Source: Oscillospiraceae bacterium (GTDB lineage Bacteria > Bacillota > Clostridia > Oscillospirales > Ruminococcaceae). From it: a DNA stretch of 21,800 nucleotides. The position numbers and the translations under genes are program-made. Of this stretch, positions 13,908 through 21,544 are shown piece after piece. Every line of letters begins with the position of its first letter. Position 1 is the stretch's first letter. The notes under the pieces were generated by a model. That model was not told the DNA's origin, ran no database searches, and saw only the letters and a program-made list of their open reading frames with translations. Where the stretch lies: assembly GCA_900768245.1 (NCBI GenBank), contig CAAGCE010000276.1, forward strand, positions 1-21,800. Reading direction: 5' to 3'.

Positions 13908-15351
13908 TGCTCCTATCTATGAAGCCCTTTTAAAATACCGTGACGCAAGGGTCGTACCTTTTGATGTTCCGGGACACAAGCACGGCAAGGGCAATCCTGC
14001 ACTTACCGAATTTCTCGGCAAAAACTGCATGGAAGTTGATGTAAACTCTATGAAGCCGCTTGATAATCTCTGTCACCCTGTTTCGGTCATAAAGGACGCT
14101 GAACAGCTTGCTGCGGAGGCTTTCGGTGCGGCTTACTGCTTTTTTATGGTCGGAGGAACTACTTCCGCCGTTCAGTCAATGATAATGTCCGTATGCAAAG
14201 CAGGCGAAAAAATAATTATGCCGAGAAACGTTCACAGGAGTGCTATCAACTCGCTTATTTTAAGCGGAGCTGTTCCTGTATATGTTAATCCCGGTGTAAA
14301 TGAGCGGCTCGGTATACCTCTCGGAATGAGCGTAAAGGACGTTGAAAAAGCTATCCTTGAACACCCTGACGCAAAAGCCGTTCTTGTAAACAATCCTACC
14401 TATTACGGCATATGCTCCGACCTGAGAAGCATTGTTAAGCTTGCACATTCTCACGGTATGGCTGTGCTCGTTGACGAGGCGCACGGCACTCATTTTTATT
14501 TTGGTGAGAATATGCCTGTTTCCGCTATGGCTGCGGGTGCTGACCTTGCGGCAGTTTCAATGCATAAGTCAGGCGGCTCTCTTACGCAGAGCAGCTTTCT
14601 CCTTGTAGGCAGACACGCAGAGGAAAGCGGTCTTGTCACCGAGGGACATATCCGTGCGGTAATAAATCTTACACAGACTACCAGCGGTTCATATCTGCTT
14701 CTTTCATCACTTGATATTTCACGCCGCAATCTTGCAACCGACGGTAAACGCATTGTCGGAAAGGTAGTTGAAAATGCTGCATATGCAAGACGTGAAATTG
14801 AGAAAATAGGCGGCTATTATGCCTTTGCGGACGAGCTTATAAACGGTGATGATATTTTTGATTTTGATATGACAAAGCTTTCGATACATACCCGTGACAT
14901 CGGGCTTGCGGGAATTGAAGTTTATGATTATCTCCGTGACAATTACGATATACAGATAGAATTCGGCGACATCGGAAATATCCTTGCATACATTTCCGTA
15001 GGCGATATGTGGAAGGATATTGAGCGTCTTGTTGCCGCTCTTGCAGAGATAAAGCGACGCTTCTCAAAAGACCCATCGGGTATGCTTGACCACGAATACA
15101 TCAATCCGCAGGTAATACTTACTCCGCAGGAAGCTTTCTACGGCAATCAGGAATCCCTCCCTATTGAAGAAAGCTCGGGACGCATCAGCAGCGAATTTGT
15201 AATGTGCTATCCCCCCGGAATACCTATCGTTGCCCCGGGTGAACTTATCACGGACGAGATCCTTGCCTACATAAAATATTCCAAGGACAGAGGTTGTTTT
15301 ATGACGGGTACAGAGGATATGAACATTGAAAGGATAAAGGTCATTAAATAA
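13894..15351 (+). CDS. speA: Arginine decarboxylase, PLP-dependent Orn/Lys/Arg decarboxylase family (short form)
   Basis: Decarboxylates an amino acid, most likely arginine to agmatine, as the first step of putrescine synthesis. The fold-type-I PLP enzyme shows VPFDVPGHKHGKG (about 21-33), a phosphate-binding GGTTS (87-91), DEAHGTH (194-200) for the cofactor ring, and the Schiff-base lysine in SMHKSGG (Lys225). At 485 aa it is the short Bacillus SpeA/YaaO-like form without the wing domain. The family also contains lysine and ornithine decarboxylases. The arginine assignment rests on the agmatinase gene two positions downstream. A GTG at 13882 and a TTG at 13885 are too near AGAAGGAAG; the ATG at 13894 lies about 11 bases after it and gives MDQHNAPIYEAL, as in homologues. 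It begins inside the preceding membrane-protein gene. Confidence 0.92.
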   Translation: MDQHNAPIYEALLKYRDARVVPFDVPGHKHGKGNPALTEFLGKNCMEVDVNSMKPLDNLCHPVSVIKDAEQLAAEAFGAAYCFFMVGGTTSAVQSMIMSVCKAGEKIIMPRNVHRSAINSLILSGAVPVYVNPGVNERLGIPLGMSVKDVEKAILEHPDAKAVLVNNPTYYGICSDLRSIVKLAHSHGMAVLVDEAHGTHFYFGENMPVSAMAAGADLAAVSMHKSGGSLTQSSFLLVGRHAEESGLVTEGHIRAVINLTQTTSGSYLLLSSLDISRRNLATDGKRIVGKVVENAAYARREIEKIGGYYAFADELINGDDIFDFDMTKLSIHTRDIGLAGIEVYDYLRDNYDIQIEFGDIGNILAYISVGDMWKDIERLVAALAEIKRRFSKDPSGMLDHEYINPQVILTPQEAFYGNQESLPIEESSGRISSEFVMCYPPGIPIVAPGELITDEILAYIKYSKDRGCFMTGTEDMNIERIKVIK

Positions 15352-15369
15352 AACAGAGGAGGAAATTTT

Positions 15370-16218
15370 ATGGAATTATGGTTCAGCGAAATGCACACCG
15401 AAAATGTTAAAATGTCAATCCGTATCGACAGGCAGCTCCACACAGAACAAAGTGATTTTCAGCGTATCGACGTTTTCAGCAGCCCTGAATTCGGACGTTT
15501 TCTCACTCTTGACGGAATTATGATGCTTACCGAAAAGGACGAATTTATCTACCACGAAATGATAACCCATGTTCCTATGGCGGCAGACCCCAATATAAAA
15601 AATGTCCTTGTTATAGGTGCGGGCGACGGTGGTACGATCCGTGAGCTTACACGTTATGAAAGCATTGAACATATTGATATGGTAGAGATAGACGAGCGTG
15701 TTGTTGAAGTCAGCAAGGAATTTCTGACCCAGACTGCCTGCAGGCTTGACGACCCAAGGGTTTCTATACACTATGATGACGGTCTGCGCTTTGTACGTCA
15801 TAAAGAAAACGAATATGACCTTATCATTGTTGACAGCACAGACCCGTTCGGTCCGGGCGAAGGTCTTTTCACCAGCGAATTTTACGGCAACTGCTTTAAT
15901 GCTCTTACAGAAAAGGGCATACTGGTAAATCAGCATGAAAGCCCTTATTATGCAGATGATGCAAAGGCTATGCAGAGGGCGCATAAGCGTATCCGTGAGC
16001 TTTTCCCTGTCTGCGCAGTTTATCAGGCACATATCCCGACATATCCTTCGGGACATTGGCTCTTCGGCTTTGCCTCAAAGGGCATTGACCCGCTTGCTTT
16101 TGACGCCGAACGCTGGAACAGCCTCGGCATAAAGACAAAATATTACAATACGGAACTGCATAAGGGCAGTTTTGCTATACCAAATTATGTAAAGGAGCTT
16201 CTTGAAGATGCTGTGTGA
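15370..16218 (+). CDS. speE: Spermidine synthase (polyamine aminopropyltransferase)
   Basis: Transfers the aminopropyl group of decarboxylated SAM to putrescine, giving spermidine and methylthioadenosine, in the cytoplasm. The 282 aa protein has an N-terminal beta domain (QSDFQRIDVF, LDGIMMLTEKDEFIYHEM) and a Rossmann-like domain. That domain carries GAGDGG (83-88), MVEID (104-108) and DSTDPFGPGEGL (155-166), where the first Asp is the catalytic base. YHEM (61-64) and the downstream QHESPYY block are also typical. The start ATG follows a perfect GAGGAGG and lies 18 bases after the speA stop. The 3' end overlaps the speB start by 11 bases. Confidence 0.97.
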   Translation: MELWFSEMHTENVKMSIRIDRQLHTEQSDFQRIDVFSSPEFGRFLTLDGIMMLTEKDEFIYHEMITHVPMAADPNIKNVLVIGAGDGGTIRELTRYESIEHIDMVEIDERVVEVSKEFLTQTACRLDDPRVSIHYDDGLRFVRHKENEYDLIIVDSTDPFGPGEGLFTSEFYGNCFNALTEKGILVNQHESPYYADDAKAMQRAHKRIRELFPVCAVYQAHIPTYPSGHWLFGFASKGIDPLAFDAERWNSLGIKTKYYNTELHKGSFAIPNYVKELLEDAV

Positions 16219-17056
16219 AAGAAACGCATTCATTGCCTGTGACGGCGAATACAAAGACTCGGATATAGTTATTTTCGGTGCGCCATTTGACAGCACCACT
16301 TCCTACCGTCCCGGCACACGCTTCGGTGCAAAAGCTATCCGTCAGGAAAGCTACGGCATTGAAACATACTCACTTTATCAGGACAAGGACCTTACCGATT
16401 ACAGCTACTATGATGCAGGTGATATTGAGCTTTGCATAGGCTCTTCCGACCTTGCGCTTGACCAGATAACAGAACTGACCCGTGAGATACTCAGCGACGG
16501 AAAAATGCCATTTATGCTTGGCGGCGAACATCTTGTGACCCTTGGTGCAGTCCGTGCTGTAAAAGAAAAGTATGATGACCTTTATATCGTACAGTTTGAC
16601 GCTCACGCCGATCTCCGTGACGATTATCTTGGAGTGAAGAATTCCCATGCCTGCGTAATGCGCCGCTGCTATGAGCTTGTTGGCGAAAAGCACATTTATC
16701 AGCACGGTATCAGAAGCGGTGAACGCACGGAATTTGCTTTTGCAAAGGAACATACCGTAATGACGCCATTCGACCTAAGCGGTATTGAAACTATGGTCTA
16801 TGAGCTTCAGGGCAAAAATGTTTATCTTACTGTCGATATGGACGTGCTTGACCCGTCCGAATTTCCCGGCACAGGCACTCCCGAAGCAGGCGGCGTAAAG
16901 TATACTCAGCTTCTTAATGCACTTATGAAGATGAAAGATCTCAATATTGTCGGTGCCGATATGAATGAGCTTTCACCGCCATACGACCCCAGCGGTATTT
17001 CAACAGCATTGTGCTGCAAGCTTCTGCGTGAGGTATTACTTATGTTAAGCAAATAA
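16208..17056 (+). CDS. speB: Agmatinase (agmatine ureohydrolase)
   Basis: Hydrolyses agmatine to putrescine and urea with two Mn ions. All ureohydrolase metal ligands are visible: His108 in GGEHLVTLG, Asp131/His133/Asp135 in DAHADLRD, and Asp210/Asp212/(Asp215) in DMDVLDPSEFPGTG. The C-terminus NELSPPYDPSG is also characteristic. Length (282 aa) is normal. Arginase is an alternative reading of the family, but the SpeA-type gene upstream favours agmatine. A TTG at 16202 is only 4 bases from AAGGAG; the ATG at 16208 has 10-base spacing, so I start there. The start overlaps the end of speE, showing translational coupling. Confidence 0.95.
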   Translation: MLCERNAFIACDGEYKDSDIVIFGAPFDSTTSYRPGTRFGAKAIRQESYGIETYSLYQDKDLTDYSYYDAGDIELCIGSSDLALDQITELTREILSDGKMPFMLGGEHLVTLGAVRAVKEKYDDLYIVQFDAHADLRDDYLGVKNSHACVMRRCYELVGEKHIYQHGIRSGERTEFAFAKEHTVMTPFDLSGIETMVYELQGKNVYLTVDMDVLDPSEFPGTGTPEAGGVKYTQLLNALMKMKDLNIVGADMNELSPPYDPSGISTALCCKLLREVLLMLSK

Positions 17057-17079
17057 AATGGAAGGTTGTTTTTTAGTTT

Positions 17080-18417
17080 ATGATGTCCCAGAGTCCCGTA
17101 GAAACAAAAGAAAAGGACAGTAAAATTATCGACGAAAACAAAAGTAAATTCAGAATATGGTATGACGAACACATTCCTGCAGACTCCTACCGCTCTCTAT
17201 ATTTTGCATTTATCAAATGGTGCATTATTGCGGCTGTCGTGGGAATAGGCGTTGGAGCTGCAGGCGCACTTTTCGGAAAGACACTTGAATTTGCCAATGA
17301 CTTCCGTACAGAAAACAGATATATCATATTCTTCCTCCCTCTTGCAGGTCTGTTCATTGTTTTTCTTTACAGACATATCGGACTTGCTGAGGATAAAGGC
17401 ACAAACACTATAATCCTTGCGGCAAGAGCCGAATCCGATGTTAAATTCAGACTTGCCCCGACAATTTTCCTGGCAACATTCATAACTCACATTTTCGGCG
17501 GCTCGGCAGGACGTGAGGGCGCAGCATTACAGATGGGCGGCGCTTTGGCTTCACCTTTAAAAAAGCTGTTCGGACTTGATGATAAGGATACATCTATTCT
17601 TATTATGTGCGGTATGAGCGCAGGCTTCTCCGCACTTTTCGGAACACCTGCAGCGGCGGCTGTTTTTGCTGTTGAAGTCACTATCGTAGGCGCTTCACAG
17701 TATTCCGCACTTGTCCCATGTATGCTTTCGGGCATCATTGCATCAATGACGGCAGGTGCGCTGGGTTCTGAGGCTGAAAGCTTTTTTGTCACAAATGTAC
17801 CGTCATTCGGCAGCCGTTCGGTAACAGTTCTGCTCGCTGTAATTGCACTTGGAATGATTTGCGCAGTTGTAAGCGTGCTTTTCTGCGAGGTTATGCACAA
17901 CGCACAGAAGCTTTACGCTAAATTCATTGAAAATCCTTATATAAGAGTTGCCGTAGGCGGCTGCATAATCGTTATACTTACCGTTCTTCTCGGAACTACC
18001 GATTACAACGGCTCCGGTATGGACGTTATAAAGCGTGCCTTTAACGGTGAAGCTGACCCTCTTGCGTTTCTTTTCAAGCTGATATTCACCGCTCTTACAT
18101 TGGGCGCAGGCTTTAAGGGCGGAGAGATAGTGCCGAGCTTTTTTATAGGCGCAACATTAGGCTGCACTCTTGGCGGTCTGCTTGGTCTGTCGCCGTCATT
18201 TGCCGCTGCGGTAGGACTTATTTCCGTATTCTGCGGCGTTACAAACTGCCCGTTCTCATCACTTGTTCTGAGTGCGGAGCTTTTCGGAATAAACGGTCTG
18301 CCCTATTATGCTCTTGCGATCGTTATAAGCTATATGCTCTCAGGCTACACAGGTCTTTACAGCGCACAGAAATTCCACCAGTCCAAATTCAGACCTGTTC
18401 ATTTCCATAAAAAATAA
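17080..18417 (+). CDS. CLC-family anion/proton antiporter, resembling the fluoride-exporting (CLC-F) branch
   Basis: 445 aa polytopic protein of the CLC fold. The gating-glutamate motif is present as GREGA (144-148, Glu146). The canonical selectivity motif GSGIP is replaced by KGTNT (about 106-110), and the GxFxP motif by GGEIVP (347-352), with a Glu at 349. Loss of GSGIP and a Glu in the second motif are features I associate with CLC-F fluoride/H+ antiporters rather than chloride channels. The exact residue correspondence is from memory and unverified. It starts 23 bases after speB with only a weak GGAAGG upstream; no promoter is seen, so it probably shares the polyamine transcript. No fluoride riboswitch precedes it. 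No clear terminator follows. Confidence 0.85.
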   Translation: MMSQSPVETKEKDSKIIDENKSKFRIWYDEHIPADSYRSLYFAFIKWCIIAAVVGIGVGAAGALFGKTLEFANDFRTENRYIIFFLPLAGLFIVFLYRHIGLAEDKGTNTIILAARAESDVKFRLAPTIFLATFITHIFGGSAGREGAALQMGGALASPLKKLFGLDDKDTSILIMCGMSAGFSALFGTPAAAAVFAVEVTIVGASQYSALVPCMLSGIIASMTAGALGSEAESFFVTNVPSFGSRSVTVLLAVIALGMICAVVSVLFCEVMHNAQKLYAKFIENPYIRVAVGGCIIVILTVLLGTTDYNGSGMDVIKRAFNGEADPLAFLFKLIFTALTLGAGFKGGEIVPSFFIGATLGCTLGGLLGLSPSFAAAVGLISVFCGVTNCPFSSLVLSAELFGINGLPYYALAIVISYMLSGYTGLYSAQKFHQSKFRPVHFHKK

Positions 18418-18435
18418 AAACTTGCGTATGCCCCC

Positions 18436-18464
18436 TTTTCAAATGCAAAGATCTATGTTATAAT
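18436..18464 (+). promoter_or_regulatory. prfB promoter
   Basis: -35 TTTTCA (18436-18441), a 17-base spacer and perfect -10 TATAAT (18459-18464), about 40 bases before the prfB start. Confidence 0.65.
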
Positions 18465-18504
18465 AATACCTTAGGACTAAATGTTTACCGAGAGGAGTTA
18501 ATAT

Positions 18505-19635
18505 ATGCTGTTACTTGAAGAATTAAAAGTAGAGCTTGAAGGCTACCGCAAGGAAATGAAAGAGCTTTACAATATCCTTAATATCGACAAAGCAAAAGCT
18601 GAGATCGAAGAGCTGCAGGCTGAATCAGGCAAGGAGGGTTTCTGGGACGACCTTGAAAATTCTCAGAAGGTCATGCAGACGATCAAGCATCACGAAGCTA
18701 CCATTGAAAGCTACAATAAGCTCAATGCAAAGCTTGAAGATACTATTACAATGATCGAACTTACCCTTGAAGAGGGTGCTGAAGAAGAGGACGATGTCGT
18801 TTTCGAGATAAAATCCGATGCTCACCACTTCAAGACAGAGCTTGAATCAATGAAGCTCACTACCCTGCTCACAGGCGAATACGACAGCAAGAACGCTATC
18901 CTTACATTCCACGCAGGCGCAGGCGGAACTGAGGCTCAGGACTGGGCGCAGATGCTTTTCAGAATGTATAATATGTGGGCTGAAAGCCATGGTTTCAAGG
19001 TAACTACACTTGATTACCTTGACGGCGATGAAGCAGGTCTTAAATCCGCTTCAATTCTTATCGAAGGTCTTAACGCTTACGGCTTTATGAAGTCCGAGTC
19101 AGGCGTTCACAGACTTGTCCGTGTTTCACCGTTCGACAGCTCAGGACGCCGCCATACTTCCTTTGCATCACTTGAAGTTATGCCTGAAATGAGCGAAGCC
19201 GATACAAATATCGAAATTCGCCCCGAAGACCTTGAAATAGACTTCTACCGTGCATCAGGCGCAGGCGGACAGAAGGTAAACAAGACCTCATCTGCCGTTC
19301 GTCTTACACATATCCCAACAGGTATCGTAGTATCCTGTCAGACACAGCGAAGCCAGTATCAGAACAAGGACTATGCAATGAAAATGCTTATGTCAAAGCT
19401 TGTTGAGATAAAGGAACGTGAGCATCTGGAAAAGATAGAGGACATCAAGGGTGTTCAGAAGGAGATCGCATGGGGCGCACAGATACGTTCATATGTATTT
19501 ATGCCTTACACTCTTGTTAAGGATCACCGTACAAACTATGAAAACGGCAACATCTCCGCTGTAATGGACGGCGACCTTGACGGTTTCATAAATGCATACC
19601 TTACAGAGCTTTCACACGGAAATATCACAAAGTAA
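18505..19635 (+). CDS. prfB: Peptide chain release factor 2, encoded without programmed frameshift
   Basis: Recognises UGA and UAA stop codons on the ribosome and triggers peptide release. Residues SPF (208-210) form the RF2 stop-codon 'tripeptide', and GGQ (254-256) in ASGAGGQKVNKTSS is the catalytic loop. The N-terminal coiled domain (1-110) and C-terminal HRTNYENGN block are complete. At 376 aa it is slightly longer than the usual 365. The whole protein lies in a single frame: the codons around residues 22-28 (YNILNID), where many bacteria have CTT-TGA-C, contain no in-frame stop. The ATG follows AGAGGAG at ideal spacing. It has its own promoter and terminator. Confidence 0.97.
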   Translation: MLLLEELKVELEGYRKEMKELYNILNIDKAKAEIEELQAESGKEGFWDDLENSQKVMQTIKHHEATIESYNKLNAKLEDTITMIELTLEEGAEEEDDVVFEIKSDAHHFKTELESMKLTTLLTGEYDSKNAILTFHAGAGGTEAQDWAQMLFRMYNMWAESHGFKVTTLDYLDGDEAGLKSASILIEGLNAYGFMKSESGVHRLVRVSPFDSSGRRHTSFASLEVMPEMSEADTNIEIRPEDLEIDFYRASGAGGQKVNKTSSAVRLTHIPTGIVVSCQTQRSQYQNKDYAMKMLMSKLVEIKEREHLEKIEDIKGVQKEIAWGAQIRSYVFMPYTLVKDHRTNYENGNISAVMDGDLDGFINAYLTELSHGNITK

Positions 19636-19650
19636 AAACTATCGTAACTG

Positions 19651-19677
19651 CGGGCAGAACATTTCTGCCCGTTTTTT
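19651..19677 (+). terminator. Terminator of prfB
   Basis: CGGGCAGA (19651-19658) pairs perfectly with TCTGCCCG (19664-19671), followed by T6. It lies just before the ribosome site of the next gene, which may depend partly on read-through since no separate promoter is obvious. Confidence 0.92.
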
Positions 19678-19692
19678 CGGAAAGGAACTCAT

Positions 19693-20421
19693 ATGCAGAA
19701 AATTCTGGGATATATGCGCAAGGCTATTCAGGAATTTGACCTTATCGAAAACGGCGACCGTATTGCCGTAGGTGTTTCCGGCGGCAAGGACAGCCTTGTA
19801 CTTCTTAAAGGACTTGTTCTTCTCAGACGCTTTATCGGAATTGATTATACAGTCACTGCAATAACCCTTGACCCGCATTTTAACGGCGAAAAAGGCAATT
19901 ATGAGCCTGTTGCGGAGCTTTGCAGGGAGCTTGGTGTTGAGTACGTTCTTATTGACACTCACATAGGTGAGATAGTGTTTGACGTTCGCAAGGAGGAGCA
20001 CCCATGCAGCTTATGTGCAAGAATGAGAAGAGGAGCACTTCACGACGCTGCTATTGCAAACGGCTGCAACAAGCTTGCTCTCGGGCATAATTTCAATGAT
20101 GTAGTTGAAACCTTTGTTATGAATCTTACAATTGAGGGCAGGCTTGGCTGTTTTTCGCCGAAAAGCTACCTTTCAAGAAAAAATATAACGCTCATACGTC
20201 CGCTTGTGTTCGCTCCCGAAAAGGATATACGAAGTGCGGCAAGACGCAACGAGCTGCCGATAGTCAAATCAAAATGTCCTGCCGACGGTGCAACAGCACG
20301 TCAGCGAATCAAGCTTGAGCTTGCGGAACGTGACAAGACTGACAGAGGCTTTTCGGAAAGGCTTTTCGGTGCATTAAGACGTTCAGGGCTTGACGGCTGG
20401 GGATATAAACAAAAAGACTAA
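19693..20421 (+). CDS. TtcA-family tRNA 2-thiolation enzyme (PP-loop, Fe-S)
   Basis: Probable tRNA-cytidine(32) 2-sulfurtransferase. The family activates the base by adenylation and inserts sulfur with the help of a [4Fe-4S] cluster. The PP-loop SGGKDS is at 29-34. Cluster cysteines are visible as CSLC (Cys105, Cys108) and KCPADG (Cys195), and LGHNFNDVVET (about 130-140) is the second family motif. The length is 242 aa, shorter than E. coli TtcA (about 311), lacking mainly the C-terminal extension, as is common in Firmicutes. Some members of this broad family act on other tRNA positions, so the exact base is not certain. The ATG at 19693 follows AAAGGAAC. No clear terminator follows. Confidence 0.88.
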   Translation: MQKILGYMRKAIQEFDLIENGDRIAVGVSGGKDSLVLLKGLVLLRRFIGIDYTVTAITLDPHFNGEKGNYEPVAELCRELGVEYVLIDTHIGEIVFDVRKEEHPCSLCARMRRGALHDAAIANGCNKLALGHNFNDVVETFVMNLTIEGRLGCFSPKSYLSRKNITLIRPLVFAPEKDIRSAARRNELPIVKSKCPADGATARQRIKLELAERDKTDRGFSERLFGALRRSGLDGWGYKQKD

Positions 20422-20538
20422 ACCTTGGAAAAACAATTAACACTGTATCGACTAAAACGTTTTATGCACAAAATGCAACTTCATAACCTTAAAAAAATTG
20501 GATAATTTGTTCAGTATGACAAAAGGAATGATACTCCA

Positions 20539-20567
20539 TTGACTTTATATAAAAAATAAGTTAAAAT
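20539..20567 (+). promoter_or_regulatory. Promoter of the secreted membrane-anchored protein gene
   Basis: -35 TTGACT (20539-20544), a 17-base spacer, -10 TAAAAT (20562-20567), 46 bases before the start codon. The rest of the 20422-20612 gap shows no gene. Confidence 0.72.
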
Positions 20568-20612
20568 ATTTATGTATTATAATTTGGCAAGATGCACAAG
20601 GAGATTTTAGAT

Positions 20613-21314
20613 ATGAAAAAAGTCGGAAAAATTTTTACCGGAATTCTTGCAGCACTTATGGTTGCATTCACAATGTCTGCAACGGTTTTTGCTGAAGATG
20701 AAGAGTTGGAAGATGTTGAACTTTCAACTACCCGTGCAGTACAGACAAACGGTTCATGGGGACAGTCAATTACATACTCCGAATCAGATATAAAGACTGA
20801 CAGATTTACTGAAGAAACTCAGTTCATTGTTGAATATGAGCTTGAGGGAGAATCAACAATGGAGTATCCTGTTGAACTTATTCTCCAGAACTATGTTGCT
20901 GACCCACAGATATGGGCACAGGTTCGTCCAGCTGAATTTACCGATACAAGTGCCACATTCAATTATGAGGATATGGTAACAGCATATGGAAGCGACGATT
21001 TTTCAACAGTAAACAACATTTGCATCGGTGACCGTGGTGTAAAAATGAAGGTCACAAAATGCACAGTAACAAACTGCAAACCAAAGCCTGTCGTTACAAC
21101 CACAACTCAGGCTGAAACGGAAGCCGTAAAAGAAACGGAAGCTCCCGCAGAAGAAGTTACCGAAGCAGCTACAACAGCACCTGCCGAAGAAGCAGCATCT
21201 TCATCAGGCAGCAGTATGACAGTTATCATCATCGTAGTAGTAGCAGCAGTAGTAGTCGCAGGCGTCGCAGTAACATTTATCGTTATCAAGAAAAACAGAA
21301 GAAGATTCTATTAA
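20613..21314 (+). CDS. Secreted, membrane-anchored surface protein with a possible carbohydrate-binding domain
   Basis: 233 aa. The signal peptide is clear: MKKVGK, a hydrophobic core, then ATVFA with likely cleavage after residue 27. An extracellular domain of about 110 residues follows (45-155), with NGSWGQSITYSESD, PVELILQNYVADPQIW, and FNYEDMVTAYGSDDFSTVNN. That layout reminds me of beta-sandwich carbohydrate-binding modules in ruminococcal cellulases; this is inference without a search. Residues 160-202 form a low-complexity Thr/Glu/Ala/Pro linker. A Val/Ile/Ala-rich helix (about 203-225) and the positive tail KKNRRRFY anchor it with the domain outside the cell. No LPXTG motif or enzyme domain is present. 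The ATG at 20613 follows AAGGAG; an earlier ATG at 20592 lacks a site. It has its own promoter and terminator. Confidence 0.8.
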   Translation: MKKVGKIFTGILAALMVAFTMSATVFAEDEELEDVELSTTRAVQTNGSWGQSITYSESDIKTDRFTEETQFIVEYELEGESTMEYPVELILQNYVADPQIWAQVRPAEFTDTSATFNYEDMVTAYGSDDFSTVNNICIGDRGVKMKVTKCTVTNCKPKPVVTTTTQAETEAVKETEAPAEEVTEAATTAPAEEAASSSGSSMTVIIIVVVAAVVVAGVAVTFIVIKKNRRRFY

Positions 21315-21332
21315 TAAGAGAATAAATCACGG

Positions 21333-21366
21333 AACTGCCGCAGTTGATATTGCGGCAGTTTTTTTG
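21333..21366 (+). terminator. Terminator of the surface protein gene
   Basis: AACTGCCGCA (21333-21342) pairs with TGCGGCAGTT (21351-21360) around an 8-base loop, followed by a T-run. Confidence 0.93.
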
Positions 21367-21374
21367 TATTTTTT

Positions 21375-21492
21375 TAGGCGCGCCCGAAAAAGTGCGAACC
21401 CAAAGAAAGCAGCCGCGGCGGCAGTACGGCACAAAAGCAGAAGCGCACCCATAAGCTGGTCCAGCTGAGCCCAGCTGGCGAGGGGGTTTTTA
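21375..21492. other. GC-rich spacer with palindromes between the surface protein gene and the IS
   Basis: Base composition shifts abruptly to clearly GC-rich after the terminator. It contains GGCGCGCC (21377 on), CCGCGGCGG, and overlapping palindromes AGCTGG-T-CCAGCT (21454-21466) and CCAGCTG-AGCC-CAGCTGG (21461-21478), followed by G-runs. A minus-strand reading frame crosses it but reads through the terminator and looks spurious. It may be foreign DNA or an intergenic repeat left with the mobile element. Confidence 0.45.
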
Positions 21493-21493
21493 G

Positions 21494-21535
21494 GGGGGCA
21501 ATGCCAACAACTTAAGCGATATTGGCATTTACCCC
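21494..21535. repeat. Inverted repeat, candidate end of the insertion sequence
   Basis: AATGCCAA (21500-21507) is inverted as TTGGCATT (21522-21529), with G-run and C-run pairing outside it (GGGG near 21494, CCCC at 21532-21535). It lies just past the stop of the transposase fragment, where an IS terminus or its terminator would be expected. The other end is outside the window, so a true terminal repeat cannot be confirmed. Confidence 0.45.
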
Positions 21536-21544
21536 GCAAAAAAA

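Noticed and set aside
17057..17080. Possible fluoride riboswitch before the CLC gene
   Set aside because: Only 23 bases separate speB and the CLC gene, too short for the aptamer, and no matching conserved core was seen.
18560..18600. Programmed frameshift site in prfB
   Set aside because: No in-frame TGA or CTT-TGA-C is present; the full RF2 sequence is in one frame.
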